This document shows, one piece after another, positions 7,819 to 16,913 of a DNA stretch of 64,000 nucleotides. Positions within the stretch are counted from its first letter, which is position 1, and each line of letters begins with the position of its first letter. Both the position numbers and the translations under genes were made by a program. The notes under the pieces are model-generated. The model made no database searches. It was not told the DNA's origin and was given only the letters and a program-made list of their open reading frames with translations. Origin of the DNA: Muribaculaceae bacterium (GTDB taxonomy: Bacteria > Bacteroidota > Bacteroidia > Bacteroidales > Muribaculaceae); the NCBI GenBank assembly GCA_017557665.1, contig JAFYYI010000034.1, positions 62,001 to 126,000 on the forward strand. The letters are read 5' to 3'.

Positions 7819-9795
7819 TTACTTGACCAGGCGCAGGCCCAAGTATGAGCGCACGGTGCCTGGAGAGAAATAATTGCGTCGCGTCACGGCACAATTCTGC
7901 TCCAAGAACTGCAGGCAACCGCCACGATGCACGCGACTCATGCCCGTTTCTGGACCCGTGGGATTGGTCTGCGGCTCGGCGCTATACAGGCTGAACCATT
8001 CGCCGCACCACTCACATACATTACCGCTCATGTCATAGAGGCCCAACTCATTAGCTGCCTTAGTGGCCACAGGATGGGTTGTGGCTCCGCTATTGTCCTT
8101 GTACCAGGCCACCTCGTTGATATCGTTGCTGCCCGAGAACATATAGCGATGGCTCAGGCTACCGCCACGAGCGGCATACTCCCACTCAGCCTCGGTGGGC
8201 AAACGGAAGTGTTCACCCGTCAGATTATTGAGCGCTGTGATGAACGCTTGGCAATCTTCATAATTCACATTCTCCACAGGATGTTGCAAGTCGCCTGTAT
8301 AATGGCTAGGATTGCTGCCCATCACCGCCTGCCACAACTCCTGCGTCACCTCAGTCTGGCCAATATAGTAATTCGATAAGGTCACATCATGGACGGGAGA
8401 CTCGATCTCGCTGGCATTGCTGTCGGTCTCGACAGTGGCGCCCATGCTGAAGGTGCCACCCCTAACGGGAACCATCGTGAACGACACACCGTTCACGGTG
8501 TAAACTACAGAGTCATCAGATGTTGGAGTATCTGGTTGAACATTATCTTCAGGCCAAGTGCCTTTTAACAGATAATTAATGAGCAATGTTACATCTGAAA
8601 TATCGGTTTCTCCATTCTCATTCACGTCACCTCGCCGATAGCACCAAATTGCACACCAAGCAGAAGTGCCATTAGCAGCTGTCGCGGTGATTGCAACCAT
8701 GCCATCACTAATAGCCGTTACCAATCCATTCTCATCCACTGTGGCTACGTTCAAGTCGCTAGAAGACCAAGTAACTTCTGCACTATTCGCATTAAGTTGC
8801 AAAGTTTTACCCAAAGGTAATTTGGCCATAGTAGTATTCAATTCAATCGATTCGACTGGTGGATTCACTCCTCCGATGCCTGTTACAGTACAAAAAGTAT
8901 CAACAGGATTAATGGCAATACCATCTGGACTCGTCATTTCAATGTTTTTTATGACAATTTGATGATTACCATTAAATGTTTCGCTAGCAGTGAGGTTGAA
9001 ATACAAAACAGCTCCCGATGTGCCCAGAATCTCAGTACTATTAAGCGACATCATCAAAATACTGATACGTCCATCATCACGGAAATTAGTTACAGTCTGG
9101 TGGTCATCAGCACGGTCTGTATTGATGGTCACTTTCGGATCACCATTAGATTTCGTTTCAATGGCCAATCCCTCAGGAAGCATCATATCAAACTGGAATC
9201 CAGTGAATGGGGTTTCGTTATCCATCATCAATGCTACCTGCTTAGTTTGTCCTGCATTAATGGTGAAATCATCCATATAGAGTCGTCCTATTGGAGTTTC
9301 CGGGTCTTCTCCATTTGCCGGTCCCGTCACTGTGCAGTAAGTGTTTTCGGGTTTCACTGAAACACCCGCTTCAGTTGTCATTTCAGCGTTGATGATACTT
9401 ATCTGATGAACGCCACTGAAATCGCTACTTGTTGTAACATTAAAAAACAATACTGCGCCTGAGTTCCCCATAATTTCTGTGCTAGCGAGCGACATCAACA
9501 AAATACTGATTCGCCCATCATCACGGAAATTAGTTACAGTCTGGTGATCATCAGCACGCGCAGTATTAATAGTTACTTTGGGGTCTCCATTTGCTTTTGT
9601 CTCAATACTCATACCTTCGGGTAATACCAAGTCAAACTGAAAACCCGTAAATGCTATATCATTATCCATGAGCACTGCTAGTTGCCTTGTCTCTCCAGCT
9701 GCAATAGAGAAATCTTCAATATAAAGTCGGTTGGCCGCCATAGTGCCGACGATTACCAGCACCATAAAACAGTTAGTTAATAACAGTCTTTTCAT
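7819..9795 (-). CDS. Secreted protein: two cohesin-like repeats, BIG2, dockerin-like and FGE/SUMF1 domain
   Basis: The 658 residues show a signal peptide (1-20), two near-identical cohesin-like beta repeats (about 22-156 and 171-305), a BIG2 immunoglobulin-like domain (315-385), a short dockerin-like calcium motif (GDVNENGETDISDV, 389-402) and a C-terminal formylglycine-generating-enzyme fold (436-658; FRLPTEAEWEYAARGG, GLYDMSGNVCEW, RVHRGG). In true FGE two active-site Cys lie after the RV.GG motif; here the first position is Phe630 and only Cys635 aligns. This therefore looks like a binding or structural member rather than a sulfatase-maturing enzyme. It starts 6 bases after the GLUG adhesin stop and is probably in the same transcript. 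The repeats share DNA tracts of about 30 identical bases at a 444-bp offset, which indicates recent duplication. Confidence 0.85.
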   Translation of the reverse strand: MKRLLLTNCFMVLVIVGTMAANRLYIEDFSIAAGETRQLAVLMDNDIAFTGFQFDLVLPEGMSIETKANGDPKVTINTARADDHQTVTNFRDDGRISILLMSLASTEIMGNSGAVLFFNVTTSSDFSGVHQISIINAEMTTEAGVSVKPENTYCTVTGPANGEDPETPIGRLYMDDFTINAGQTKQVALMMDNETPFTGFQFDMMLPEGLAIETKSNGDPKVTINTDRADDHQTVTNFRDDGRISILMMSLNSTEILGTSGAVLYFNLTASETFNGNHQIVIKNIEMTSPDGIAINPVDTFCTVTGIGGVNPPVESIELNTTMAKLPLGKTLQLNANSAEVTWSSSDLNVATVDENGLVTAISDGMVAITATAANGTSAWCAIWCYRRGDVNENGETDISDVTLLINYLLKGTWPEDNVQPDTPTSDDSVVYTVNGVSFTMVPVRGGTFSMGATVETDSNASEIESPVHDVTLSNYYIGQTEVTQELWQAVMGSNPSHYTGDLQHPVENVNYEDCQAFITALNNLTGEHFRLPTEAEWEYAARGGSLSHRYMFSGSNDINEVAWYKDNSGATTHPVATKAANELGLYDMSGNVCEWCGEWFSLYSAEPQTNPTGPETGMSRVHRGGCLQFLEQNCAVTRRNYFSPGTVRSYLGLRLVK

Positions 9796-9801
9796 AGATA
9801 T

Positions 9802-12800
9802 TTAAATTTTGATTTTCACAACTTTATTACCGATACTCACAATATAGATGCCTTGTTGGGCAGGAATCACATTTCGTCCAACGATAATTTGAACGCATTG
9901 AGTCGCGCCACTTGTTGAAACAACTTGAGCCTTGCCAACAATAGAGCTTTCAATGATGATTCTACCCTTATCACCATATATTCTGACATCGGCATCATTT
10001 ACTTCTTGAACAAATGATTGGCTATTGGTTATAATCAAATCATTTAATTGAATGGTGTTTCCATCAGGCTCAACAAAGAAGATATTGGATAGCCTCGGAT
10101 ATTCTGAAGTATCATAATCCTGATTTGCTTTCACTGTCATAGATAATATTGTGCCTTCAGTGCCATAGAACACATCATTACCAAGTGAGAAGGCTAACAA
10201 TTGTTTCTTTGCCTGATTTCCACCCATCAACAGCTCATGACTATCGGCACGGTCAGATAGGGACGCAGCAACTAACTCAAGACCTTCTGGCAGCTCTACA
10301 TCAATCTGAAAACCGCAGAAGCCTATTGTATTGTTGAGCATAATATCGATGGTTCTTGTCTCTCCAGAGCCAATACTCAGTTCATTTGCCATCAATCGGT
10401 TAGATTCATCTTGAATCATTGTTGGCACTTTTCTAGGCATCGTTATCTTACCAACTGCGATATTTGCAATAATAACCACATCTGTAATATTGATGTTGCC
10501 ATCACCATTCACGTCGGCATTAGCTTCTATAAAGTTACTGGGTGTCTTACCCACCGCGAATTGTGCAGTCAACACAACATCGGTAATTGTCACATCACCG
10601 TCTCCATTGGCATCACCTCTTATTATTTCAGGATGAGCCTCTTCTGTGTTAACAGACCTCAGATAAGGATAGCTTTCATCCTCATCAATTTTCCATATAT
10701 TATCCATATCCCAACCATTATTGCTGTAGGTAGCACCATGTTTGAGGGTCTCAAGTGTACAGCTAAATCCATGCAATAGATCGTCATAAATCACTTGGGG
10801 CTCATTGTTTATACTGACTACCATCGTTTTGAGCGCATAATTGTTAGCATCTGGTGTTGGAGCCCCATTTTTAATACCACCTATTACACGCATAGCAATA
10901 CCTGTTTCATTAGAAACGTCAATGCGGTTGTTGATGGCAAAACATTTACTGGTCGTAGCATTCGCACCATCGTTATAACCTACTATTCCACCACCAAATT
11001 TTACAGCAAATATGTTTCCTGAGGCGAAACAACGAGTAACGGCGCCATAATTATAGCCAGCAATACCACCAGCATATTGCTGTAACTCGTTATTGGCTAC
11101 CGAACCATCAACTATGCCAGAGTTTAAATCGGCAGCGCTATAGCAATCAGTGATTGAACCGTTATTTACACCAGTAATACCACCAGCATAGCAGTTTATA
11201 TTATTAGTGGCCGACACGGTTCCAGTCGAATAGCACTCTGTGATGCTACTTGATGACTCACCCACAAGACCGCCTACATAGTTATTACCTGTCACAACTA
11301 CATTAGCACAAGAACTTGTGATATTCCCAGATGAGTTGGACGCTAATCCTCCAACAAAATTGTCACCCTCAACAGAGCCATTCATACGGCAGTTGGTATA
11401 TGTATTACCTTGGCAGTACCCTACTATACCGCCAACATTATCATTACCCTGGACATCACCGTTCACCGTCACGTTGTTGAAAGTAGTGTTCTCTGCCTTG
11501 CCAACAACAATACCTGTATTATTTCCACCCTTTAGTTTCTTGCCATCAGCAGTGTAAATACTTAGGTTGCAGATAGTTGCTCCATGGGTGCTCGCAATCA
11601 AGCCATAGAAATCCGTAGAAGCATTAGACCATAAACCCATTACCTTGTGGCCATCGCCATCAAGTTGATGCATTGAGCCACCACCAGATAGACCAATGGG
11701 GACCCAACCCGTTGTTGGACTATTTGTCTGAATCCACTCAGAAAGGTCAATGTCATTCATCAACTTGTAGTAACTGTAACTATTAATGTTATTTAAGTCA
11801 CTAGCTGTGTAAATCTCGTAGGGTTCCGCCTCGGTGCCATTGCCCTTAAAACGAACTGTTTGCTTGGTATAATAAGAGTGCTCCAAATCATCACTGACTG
11901 CATAGGCCTTAACCACATTACCAGCTTGTAAAGGTGGAACTGAAATGCTCCACAAGTTAGCGTTAGTCTCAGTACTATATTGCATATCATCAATGGTAAG
12001 ATAGACGGTACTACCATTGGTGCTCTTACCGGAAACCACTGTTGAGCCCGATACCAAATCATAAATCACTGGAGGAGCACACTGGCCTTGCTTATATGGG
12101 TAACTCTCAGTCTCAAGAATTTGCCAGTTGGAAAAATCCCAACCAATTCCTTGATAGGTCGCACGCAGTTTCAATGTAGCGTTGCCGACATTAGTACCCT
12201 GCTGCTGGTTATCAGGCAATTCCTGCTGCAAACCATTTAATGTCACCTTGGAGGTTGCAAGTCCCTTGTTTTCTGTGGCAGTACCATTAATGCCAATGGT
12301 CACATAATCCCCAACTGAGCCATAGATGCGTCCCACATTACTTTGTGTCGCATTAACGGTCTCGACAACAGCTACATTTGACTCCAAAAAGGAGTAAGTC
12401 TGATAATTATAAAGACTACCATTTATGTTCAGTTTCACAACAACACCAGATAATTTGCCTAATAAACCACCCACATTATTTGTACCCGTTATGCTGCCAT
12501 AACAATAATTGTACCTAATAGCATTTATATTAGTCTCGCCAATCAATCCTCCAACCTCACTTGTTCCAGAAACCGTACCATTACAATAATTATTTAGTAT
12601 GATATTTCCATTATTCACAAAGTTATTCACATCATTTGTGGAAACGACAATGTAGTAGTAATAATAGCTGCCAGAGGCACCACTTTTACCCTTAACCACA
12701 ATCACATATCCGGGCCAAGCTGTTACGCTTCCAACCGAATAAGAAGTACTACTATCACTGAACCGCACGTTTTTTGTTGGATACAGCGTATAGGTGTATT

Positions 12801-13908
12801 TACCAGTAGAATTATTAAACGACCTGTACACAATCGTATATCCAGTCCAATATGTAGTGTCTCCAATACTACATATAACAGAGGTGGTCGAAGAAGATGC
12901 AGTTGGAATGATATCATTGATATCAACGTTATCACATCCTCCATGTTTACCAATTAATCCGCCTGTGGCAGCTTTTCCTGAGACATCGGCAATCACATAA
13001 CTATTATTAATATTGAGTTTTGCATTGTAGGAGTAACCGACTAGGCCACCCACATTATCGCTCGTTCCAGTCACTTCACCAAAAAAGTTGCTAGAAGAAA
13101 TGGATAAAGACGAACGACTATAGCCCACAATGCCAGCGACATTGCTTGTTCCAAAGACCTTGCCCTCAACTGAACTGTTAGTGATTGTGGTAGCATTGGA
13201 AGTGTTATAGCCTATCACACCACCCGTATAGGCAATTCCAGTAATATGGCCATTCCCTTTAAGACGGGTCACGGATAATCCGTTGCCATAACCCACACAC
13301 AGGGAACTGTAACTGCCAGTTGCATTAATGTGAGCAGAAACAAAGCAATCGGTGATGATTGACGACTGTGATTGTCCAGCAAGTCCACCTATCTTATTGG
13401 CTCCATTCACATTGCCGCCATTGATTGAACACGATGTAAATGAGGTGTTCATGGCAAGACCAACCAAACCGCCCACATAATCAGCACCATTTATGGATTG
13501 TCCTTCAATTATTAGGTTAGAGATTGTGGCACCATCTGTACAGCCAAAAAAGCCAATGTAATTGGTTGTAGATCGATTAATAGTTATACCCGTTATCTTG
13601 TGACCATTACCGAGAAAATGGCCTTTGAACTGAGACGTTGAGTTGCCGATGGGTTGCCACCCCTGTGTGGGGTTATTGTCAGCAAGCCATTGTACCAAGT
13701 CGACGTCATACATCATCTTGAACCAAACGTCGCTGTTGTCAAGATAATTACGCACCTCATTCAACTGAATGGGGTTAAAAATCAAATAGGGGTCATTTTC
13801 GGTACCGGAGCCAGATCCGCTGAACTGCGCCCGTGCCCATTGAGGGTACATACTAGCAATTGCTGTCACAGCCAGCACAACCAATTTAAAAAATGATTTC
13901 ATTTTCAT
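9802..13908 (-). CDS. Giant GLUG-repeat surface adhesin with dockerin-like, cohesin-like and T9SS-type tail
   Basis: The 1,368-residue exported protein has a signal peptide (1-27) and two GLUG-rich halves, each opening with a GSGTE/GNGTE.DPY lead and a DIDL..W..PIG block, then many GG(L/I)VGY-type GLUG turns that predict a beta-helix stalk. The halves are joined by an Ig-like segment around residues 640-700. A Tyr/Ser-rich insert without GLUG motifs interrupts the first half. Then come a two-repeat dockerin-like module (about 1097-1155, GDANGDGDVTITDVV and DVNGDGNINITDVV), a cohesin-like domain (about 1171-1302) resembling those in the next gene, and a C-terminal tail (1307-1368, GIYIVSIGNKVVKIKI) like type A type IX secretion signals. 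Surface anchoring by T9SS is inferred. Its start overlaps the stop of the upstream P-loop gene (ATGA). Confidence 0.85.
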   Translation of the reverse strand: MKMKSFFKLVVLAVTAIASMYPQWARAQFSGSGSGTENDPYLIFNPIQLNEVRNYLDNSDVWFKMMYDVDLVQWLADNNPTQGWQPIGNSTSQFKGHFLGNGHKITGITINRSTTNYIGFFGCTDGATISNLIIEGQSINGADYVGGLVGLAMNTSFTSCSINGGNVNGANKIGGLAGQSQSSIITDCFVSAHINATGSYSSLCVGYGNGLSVTRLKGNGHITGIAYTGGVIGYNTSNATTITNSSVEGKVFGTSNVAGIVGYSRSSLSISSSNFFGEVTGTSDNVGGLVGYSYNAKLNINNSYVIADVSGKAATGGLIGKHGGCDNVDINDIIPTASSSTTSVICSIGDTTYWTGYTIVYRSFNNSTGKYTYTLYPTKNVRFSDSSTSYSVGSVTAWPGYVIVVKGKSGASGSYYYYYIVVSTNDVNNFVNNGNIILNNYCNGTVSGTSEVGGLIGETNINAIRYNYCYGSITGTNNVGGLLGKLSGVVVKLNINGSLYNYQTYSFLESNVAVVETVNATQSNVGRIYGSVGDYVTIGINGTATENKGLATSKVTLNGLQQELPDNQQQGTNVGNATLKLRATYQGIGWDFSNWQILETESYPYKQGQCAPPVIYDLVSGSTVVSGKSTNGSTVYLTIDDMQYSTETNANLWSISVPPLQAGNVVKAYAVSDDLEHSYYTKQTVRFKGNGTEAEPYEIYTASDLNNINSYSYYKLMNDIDLSEWIQTNSPTTGWVPIGLSGGGSMHQLDGDGHKVMGLWSNASTDFYGLIASTHGATICNLSIYTADGKKLKGGNNTGIVVGKAENTTFNNVTVNGDVQGNDNVGGIVGYCQGNTYTNCRMNGSVEGDNFVGGLASNSSGNITSSCANVVVTGNNYVGGLVGESSSSITECYSTGTVSATNNINCYAGGITGVNNGSITDCYSAADLNSGIVDGSVANNELQQYAGGIAGYNYGAVTRCFASGNIFAVKFGGGIVGYNDGANATTSKCFAINNRIDVSNETGIAMRVIGGIKNGAPTPDANNYALKTMVVSINNEPQVIYDDLLHGFSCTLETLKHGATYSNNGWDMDNIWKIDEDESYPYLRSVNTEEAHPEIIRGDANGDGDVTITDVVLTAQFAVGKTPSNFIEANADVNGDGNINITDVVIIANIAVGKITMPRKVPTMIQDESNRLMANELSIGSGETRTIDIMLNNTIGFCGFQIDVELPEGLELVAASLSDRADSHELLMGGNQAKKQLLAFSLGNDVFYGTEGTILSMTVKANQDYDTSEYPRLSNIFFVEPDGNTIQLNDLIITNSQSFVQEVNDADVRIYGDKGRIIIESSIVGKAQVVSTSGATQCVQIIVGRNVIPAQQGIYIVSIGNKVVKIKI

Positions 13909-14442
13909 ATTATTGACGTAATTAAGTTAATCATATTCTTTGCAAAAATCTCATTAATATTCACACCATTCACAATGTTCACACTATTTTCGTGGTGTAA
14001 CGGCACATTTGTGTTTTTCCACCGAGCGTAATCATCACGAAGGATGGATGTGGAGATTAATCTGTAGTTGTAGTCAAGAGCAACTTCGTCAATGAAGTTG
14101 TAAGTATTTCCTTCGACTTCCACAAGATTGTGACAGGCCACAACTATCACATCGCAATGATCATTAACAACGAATGGTAAAAAACTTCTCAAGCATAGGT
14201 CTTGTGTCGCCAAAAGAACAGATACCCAAGGTTGCTTTCTTACCAGTTAATTTGCTTGTGAATTGACCTTTGCGAACAATGTCCGTCACAGGGCCAGTAT
14301 AATCTGATTTAGGCTCAATTGTAACAGATTGCCCATCAAACGGGAATCGGTTTGCCAATTCCATAATTGCTGTACTTTTTCCTGTATTCGCAGGACCAAA
14401 GACCGCAATAATCACTTTCTCACGAGTTTTTAATGTCTCCAT
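13905..14442 (-). pseudogene. Small P-loop NTPase broken by a frameshift
   Basis: Two overlapping frames together make one protein of about 178 residues. The first frame (from ATG 14442) has a Walker A motif GPANTGKST and runs through FGDTRPMLEKF, then hits a stop at 14164 after a short tail. The second frame continues the fold naturally (LPFVVNDHCDVIVVACHN, a strand typical of NTPases) down to 13905. The switch falls in a run of six A at 14179-14184 (six T on the coding strand); five would restore one frame. The restored end overlaps the adhesin start as ATGA, which suggests the full frame was coupled to it. It could be a real mutation, a sequencing or assembly error, or a slippery on/off site. 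No family is recognised beyond P-loop NTPase. Confidence 0.65.
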
Positions 14443-14499
14443 ATCAATCAATTTGTTACCATTAAATCTCCCGAAGATGGCGGCTAAACTGTTATTATA

Positions 14500-14762
14500 A
14501 TGAAATGCGTGGAGACTTTTCTGCTTATTTCACAAGAGGCATCGCCAAACGCCCTAACACAAATAAACAGTATCCCCCACGCGATGCCGATATACTGTTC
14601 CCACTAATCGGGGAATGGGTATAGGCACACATGAGCGTTTTGAAACTGCTTATCCTTGTGTTATTGAAAAATGGCGATTTTCTTGTGAAGGATAATGCAA
14701 AAACGCATCTCAATATGTTACACGTCCCTCTGGACTTGCAAGATATAGAATGATTCTATATC
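14500..14762 (-). ncRNA. Long structured RNA, 6S-like / Bacteroidales-1 candidate
   Basis: Read on the - strand from a promoter at 14768, the sequence folds into a long rod. Outer stem: ACGCATCTC (14703-14711) with GAAATGCGT (14502-14510), followed by an asymmetric internal loop. Next come a nine-pair stem TTCACAAGA/TCTTGTGAA, then ATCGCCA/TGGCGAT, then AACACAA/TTGTGTT. Inside, CCCATTCCCC can pair with two alternative partners, and AACAGTAT/ATACTGTT forms a competing hairpin. Near the 5' end is a separate perfect hairpin (GATATAGAAT-C-ATTCTATATC). A single long rod with a large central bubble is the form of 6S RNA, and the Bacteroidales-1 motif has been proposed as the 6S RNA of this order; the identity here is inferred. 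No U-tract terminator is obvious, so it may instead be the leader of the P-loop gene. Confidence 0.55.
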
Positions 14763-14767
14763 CGCTG

Positions 14768-14798
14768 CAAATATAGCAAAAAAGTATCAACAAAACAA
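14768..14798 (-). promoter_or_regulatory. Promoter of the structured RNA
   Basis: On the - strand TTG (14798-14796), 20 bases, then TATATTTG (14775-14768) match the Bacteroidetes sigma consensus exactly. Transcription would begin near 14760-14762 and run into the structured RNA and then the P-loop gene and adhesin. Confidence 0.7.
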
Positions 14799-14829
14799 TC
14801 TTTTTATCATTATCTTACAAACATATGAT

Positions 14830-14960
14830 ACAAATGGGGTCGCCGTCGGCGACATGGGAGGGGATTGCAGTCCCCGGGTGATACGACTCTGTTCGCTATC
14901 ACTCGGCGAGCCGTATTACCCCGGGTTACTCAGAGGGCCGCCCGCTGGGCGTCACCATGC
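14830..14960. repeat. Palindrome-rich intergenic mosaic
   Basis: No gene is seen between about 14800 and 15140. The stretch holds adjacent inverted repeats: GTCGCCG-T-CGGCGAC, GGGGA-TTGCAG-TCCCC, and a larger imperfect pair (GGGTGATACGACTC against GAGCCGTATTACCC). Further right, 15000-15025 carries three 9-base ATTCGNNNA units. This looks like accumulated REP-like elements rather than decayed coding sequence. Confidence 0.5.
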
Positions 14961-15049
14961 CGACAAGATACACAGAAGCGCCACTACATGCGGAGCCCAT
15001 TCGTTTAATTCGATTAATTCGTAGACAGGAAAAATTGCTGGCGGGAGTG

Positions 15050-15074
15050 GAGACGCAAGATTTTGCGTTTCTAC
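15050..15074. repeat. Degenerate AGACGCAA / TTGCGTCT palindrome (copy 2)
   Basis: GAGACGCAAGATTTTGCGTT plus TCTAC is an imperfect inverted repeat. Its reverse complement matches the element at 7792-7815 at most positions. The two copies lie in the spacers on either side of the adhesin cluster. Confidence 0.4.
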
Positions 15075-15200
15075 ATTTGGGAACAAATGGTAAATGTTTT
15101 GTTCTTGTGTCTGAGTTTTTTTGTACTTTTGACTTGCGTCGAAGATAGGCTTCGCCTCGGGATAAAAAACAAAAAACTTTGTTTTTCGTTTTGTTCTCCG

Positions 15201-15220
15201 CTCGGCTCGCACTATCTTTG
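15201..15220 (+). promoter_or_regulatory. Extended promoter of gpmI
   Basis: CTCGGCTCGCACTATCTTTG carries the -7 box TATCTTTG (15213-15220) within the 20-base pattern shared with mutS2, uvrD and the ADP-ribosylglycohydrolase gene. Upstream, a CGAAGATAGG unit (from about 15140) and an AAACAAAAA/TTTGTTTTT palindrome give the same layout as the repeat array before uvrD. The start codon is about 44 bases downstream. Confidence 0.75.
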
Positions 15221-15263
15221 CAGCCTGAAATCAGGTTTATTTTAATTTAGGTAAGAAATAATC

Positions 15264-16787
15264 ATGGCAAAGAAAGCATTATTGATGATTCTGGACGGTT
15301 GGGGCGAAGGTCCCAAGGGTCACAGCAACGCTATTTACAGCACTCCCACTCCATATCTCGACTTCCTGCGTGCAGCCTATCCTCACAGCACCCTCCGTGC
15401 TTGTGGCGAGGACGTTGGTCTGCCCGACGGACAAATGGGCAACAGTGAGGTGGGTCACCTGAACATTGGCGGTGGCCGAATCGTTTATCAGGATCTGGTG
15501 AAAATCAACAATAGCATCAAAGACGGGTCGATACTCAAGAACCCAGAGATAGTGAATGCCTTCACCTATGCTAAGGAGCATGGCAAGTCGTTGCACATCA
15601 TGGGTTTGACCAGTGCTGGCGGTGTGCACAGCTCGCTGGGGCATTTGATGGCACTGTGCGACATCGGCAAAGAGTACGGCCTGGAAAAAGTCTATGTGCA
15701 CTGCTTTATGGACGGTCGTGACACCGACCCCGAGAGCGGCAAGGGCTTTGTCAGCCAAGTCGTTGAGCACTGCAAGCAGAGCACAGGCACCGTGGCTACG
15801 GTCATCGGCCGCTATTACGCCATGGACCGCAACAACAACTGGGACCGCATCAAGGTGGCCTATGACATGCTTACCGCCGGCATCGGCAAGCAAAGCGACG
15901 ACATGGTGCGCGCCATCCAGGAGTCCTATGATGAGGGCGTGACCGATGAATTCATCAAACCCATCGTCAACACTACTGTTGACGGACGCATCCAGGAAGG
16001 TGACGTGGTGATTTTCTTCAACTTCCGCAACGACCGCGCCAAGCAGATCACCATCGCCTTGACTCAGGAGGACAAGCCTGAAGACGGCATGAAGGTCATT
16101 CCCGGCTTGCAGTACTACTGCATGACACCTTATGACCCGACCTTCAAGGACATGCATATCCTGTTCCCCAAGGAGAACGTGGACAACACGCTATCGCAAT
16201 ATCTGTCAGCTCAAGGCAAGCGTCAGCTGCACATCGCAGAAACGGAAAAGTATGCGCATGTGACTTTCTTCTTCAGCGGCGGCAGAGAGCAGCCCTTTGA
16301 GAACGAGGATCGCATTCTCGTGCCCTCGCCCGACGTGGCTACCTATGACCTCAAGCCCGAGATGAGTGCCTATGAGGTGCGCGACAAGCTTGTAGCCGCC
16401 ATCCGCGAGGACAAATATGACTTCATTGTAGTAAACTATGCTAACGGCGACATGGTGGGTCACACTGGTGTGTATGACGCTATCTGCAAGGCTGTCAAGG
16501 CTGTAGACCGTTGCGTGCACGATACCGTTGAGGCCGCCCGTGCTACCGGCTATGAAGTCATTATCATTGCCGACCACGGTAACGCCGACCACGCCATCAA
16601 CACCGACGGCACAGCCAATACGGCTCATTCGCTGAACCCGGTTCCCATCATCTACGTCACCGAAGATCCCGAACTGATCATCAACACCGGCCGTCTTGCC
16701 GACGTGGCCCCCAGCATCCTGCACATCATGGGTCTTCCTCAACCCAAAGAAATGACCGGCAATAACCTCATCGACGTAACCAAATAA
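15264..16787 (+). CDS. gpmI: 2,3-bisphosphoglycerate-independent phosphoglycerate mutase
   Basis: The 507-residue enzyme interconverts 3- and 2-phosphoglycerate in glycolysis using two manganese ions and a phosphoserine intermediate. The N-terminal metal Asp11 ([10 protein letters not shown]) and the catalytic Ser61 in [10 protein letters not shown] are in place. The phosphatase insertion with [11 protein letters not shown], and the C-terminal metal motifs [12 protein letters not shown] and [10 protein letters not shown], are intact. The length is normal for the family. It is a single-gene unit with its own promoter and terminator, set inside the surface-protein region but with a composition like the housekeeping genes. 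Confidence 0.97.
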   Translation: MAKKALLMILDGWGEGPKGHSNAIYSTPTPYLDFLRAAYPHSTLRACGEDVGLPDGQMGNSEVGHLNIGGGRIVYQDLVKINNSIKDGSILKNPEIVNAFTYAKEHGKSLHIMGLTSAGGVHSSLGHLMALCDIGKEYGLEKVYVHCFMDGRDTDPESGKGFVSQVVEHCKQSTGTVATVIGRYYAMDRNNNWDRIKVAYDMLTAGIGKQSDDMVRAIQESYDEGVTDEFIKPIVNTTVDGRIQEGDVVIFFNFRNDRAKQITIALTQEDKPEDGMKVIPGLQYYCMTPYDPTFKDMHILFPKENVDNTLSQYLSAQGKRQLHIAETEKYAHVTFFFSGGREQPFENEDRILVPSPDVATYDLKPEMSAYEVRDKLVAAIREDKYDFIVVNYANGDMVGHTGVYDAICKAVKAVDRCVHDTVEAARATGYEVIIIADHGNADHAINTDGTANTAHSLNPVPIIYVTEDPELIINTGRLADVAPSILHIMGLPQPKEMTGNNLIDVTK

Positions 16788-16810
16788 TCACTTACAGGGA
16801 TATATAACGG

Positions 16811-16848
16811 CAGGAGGGCCATGCATAAGCATCGGCCCTCCTGTGTTA
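16811..16848 (+). terminator. Terminator after gpmI
   Basis: A perfect ten-base stem CAGGAGGGCC (16811-16820) / GGCCCTCCTG (16834-16843), with an inner ATGC/GCAT pair, is followed by TGTTAT. It sits 23 bases after the gpmI stop, between convergent genes. Confidence 0.8.
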
Positions 16849-16913
16849 TCTCTGGGACTGCGGAGTATAAGCAATATATAGCTACAGTACGTAGGGGGGG
16901 AGAAGCAAAAACG

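Noticed and set aside
7819..9795. A functional formylglycine-generating enzyme or a diversity-generating retroelement target
   Set aside because: One of the two catalytic Cys is replaced, and there is no reverse transcriptase, template repeat or sulfatase nearby.
9802..13908. Dense short repeats resembling a CRISPR array
   Set aside because: The repeats are codon-level GLUG turns of variable spacing, with no identical direct repeats of CRISPR length and no cas genes.
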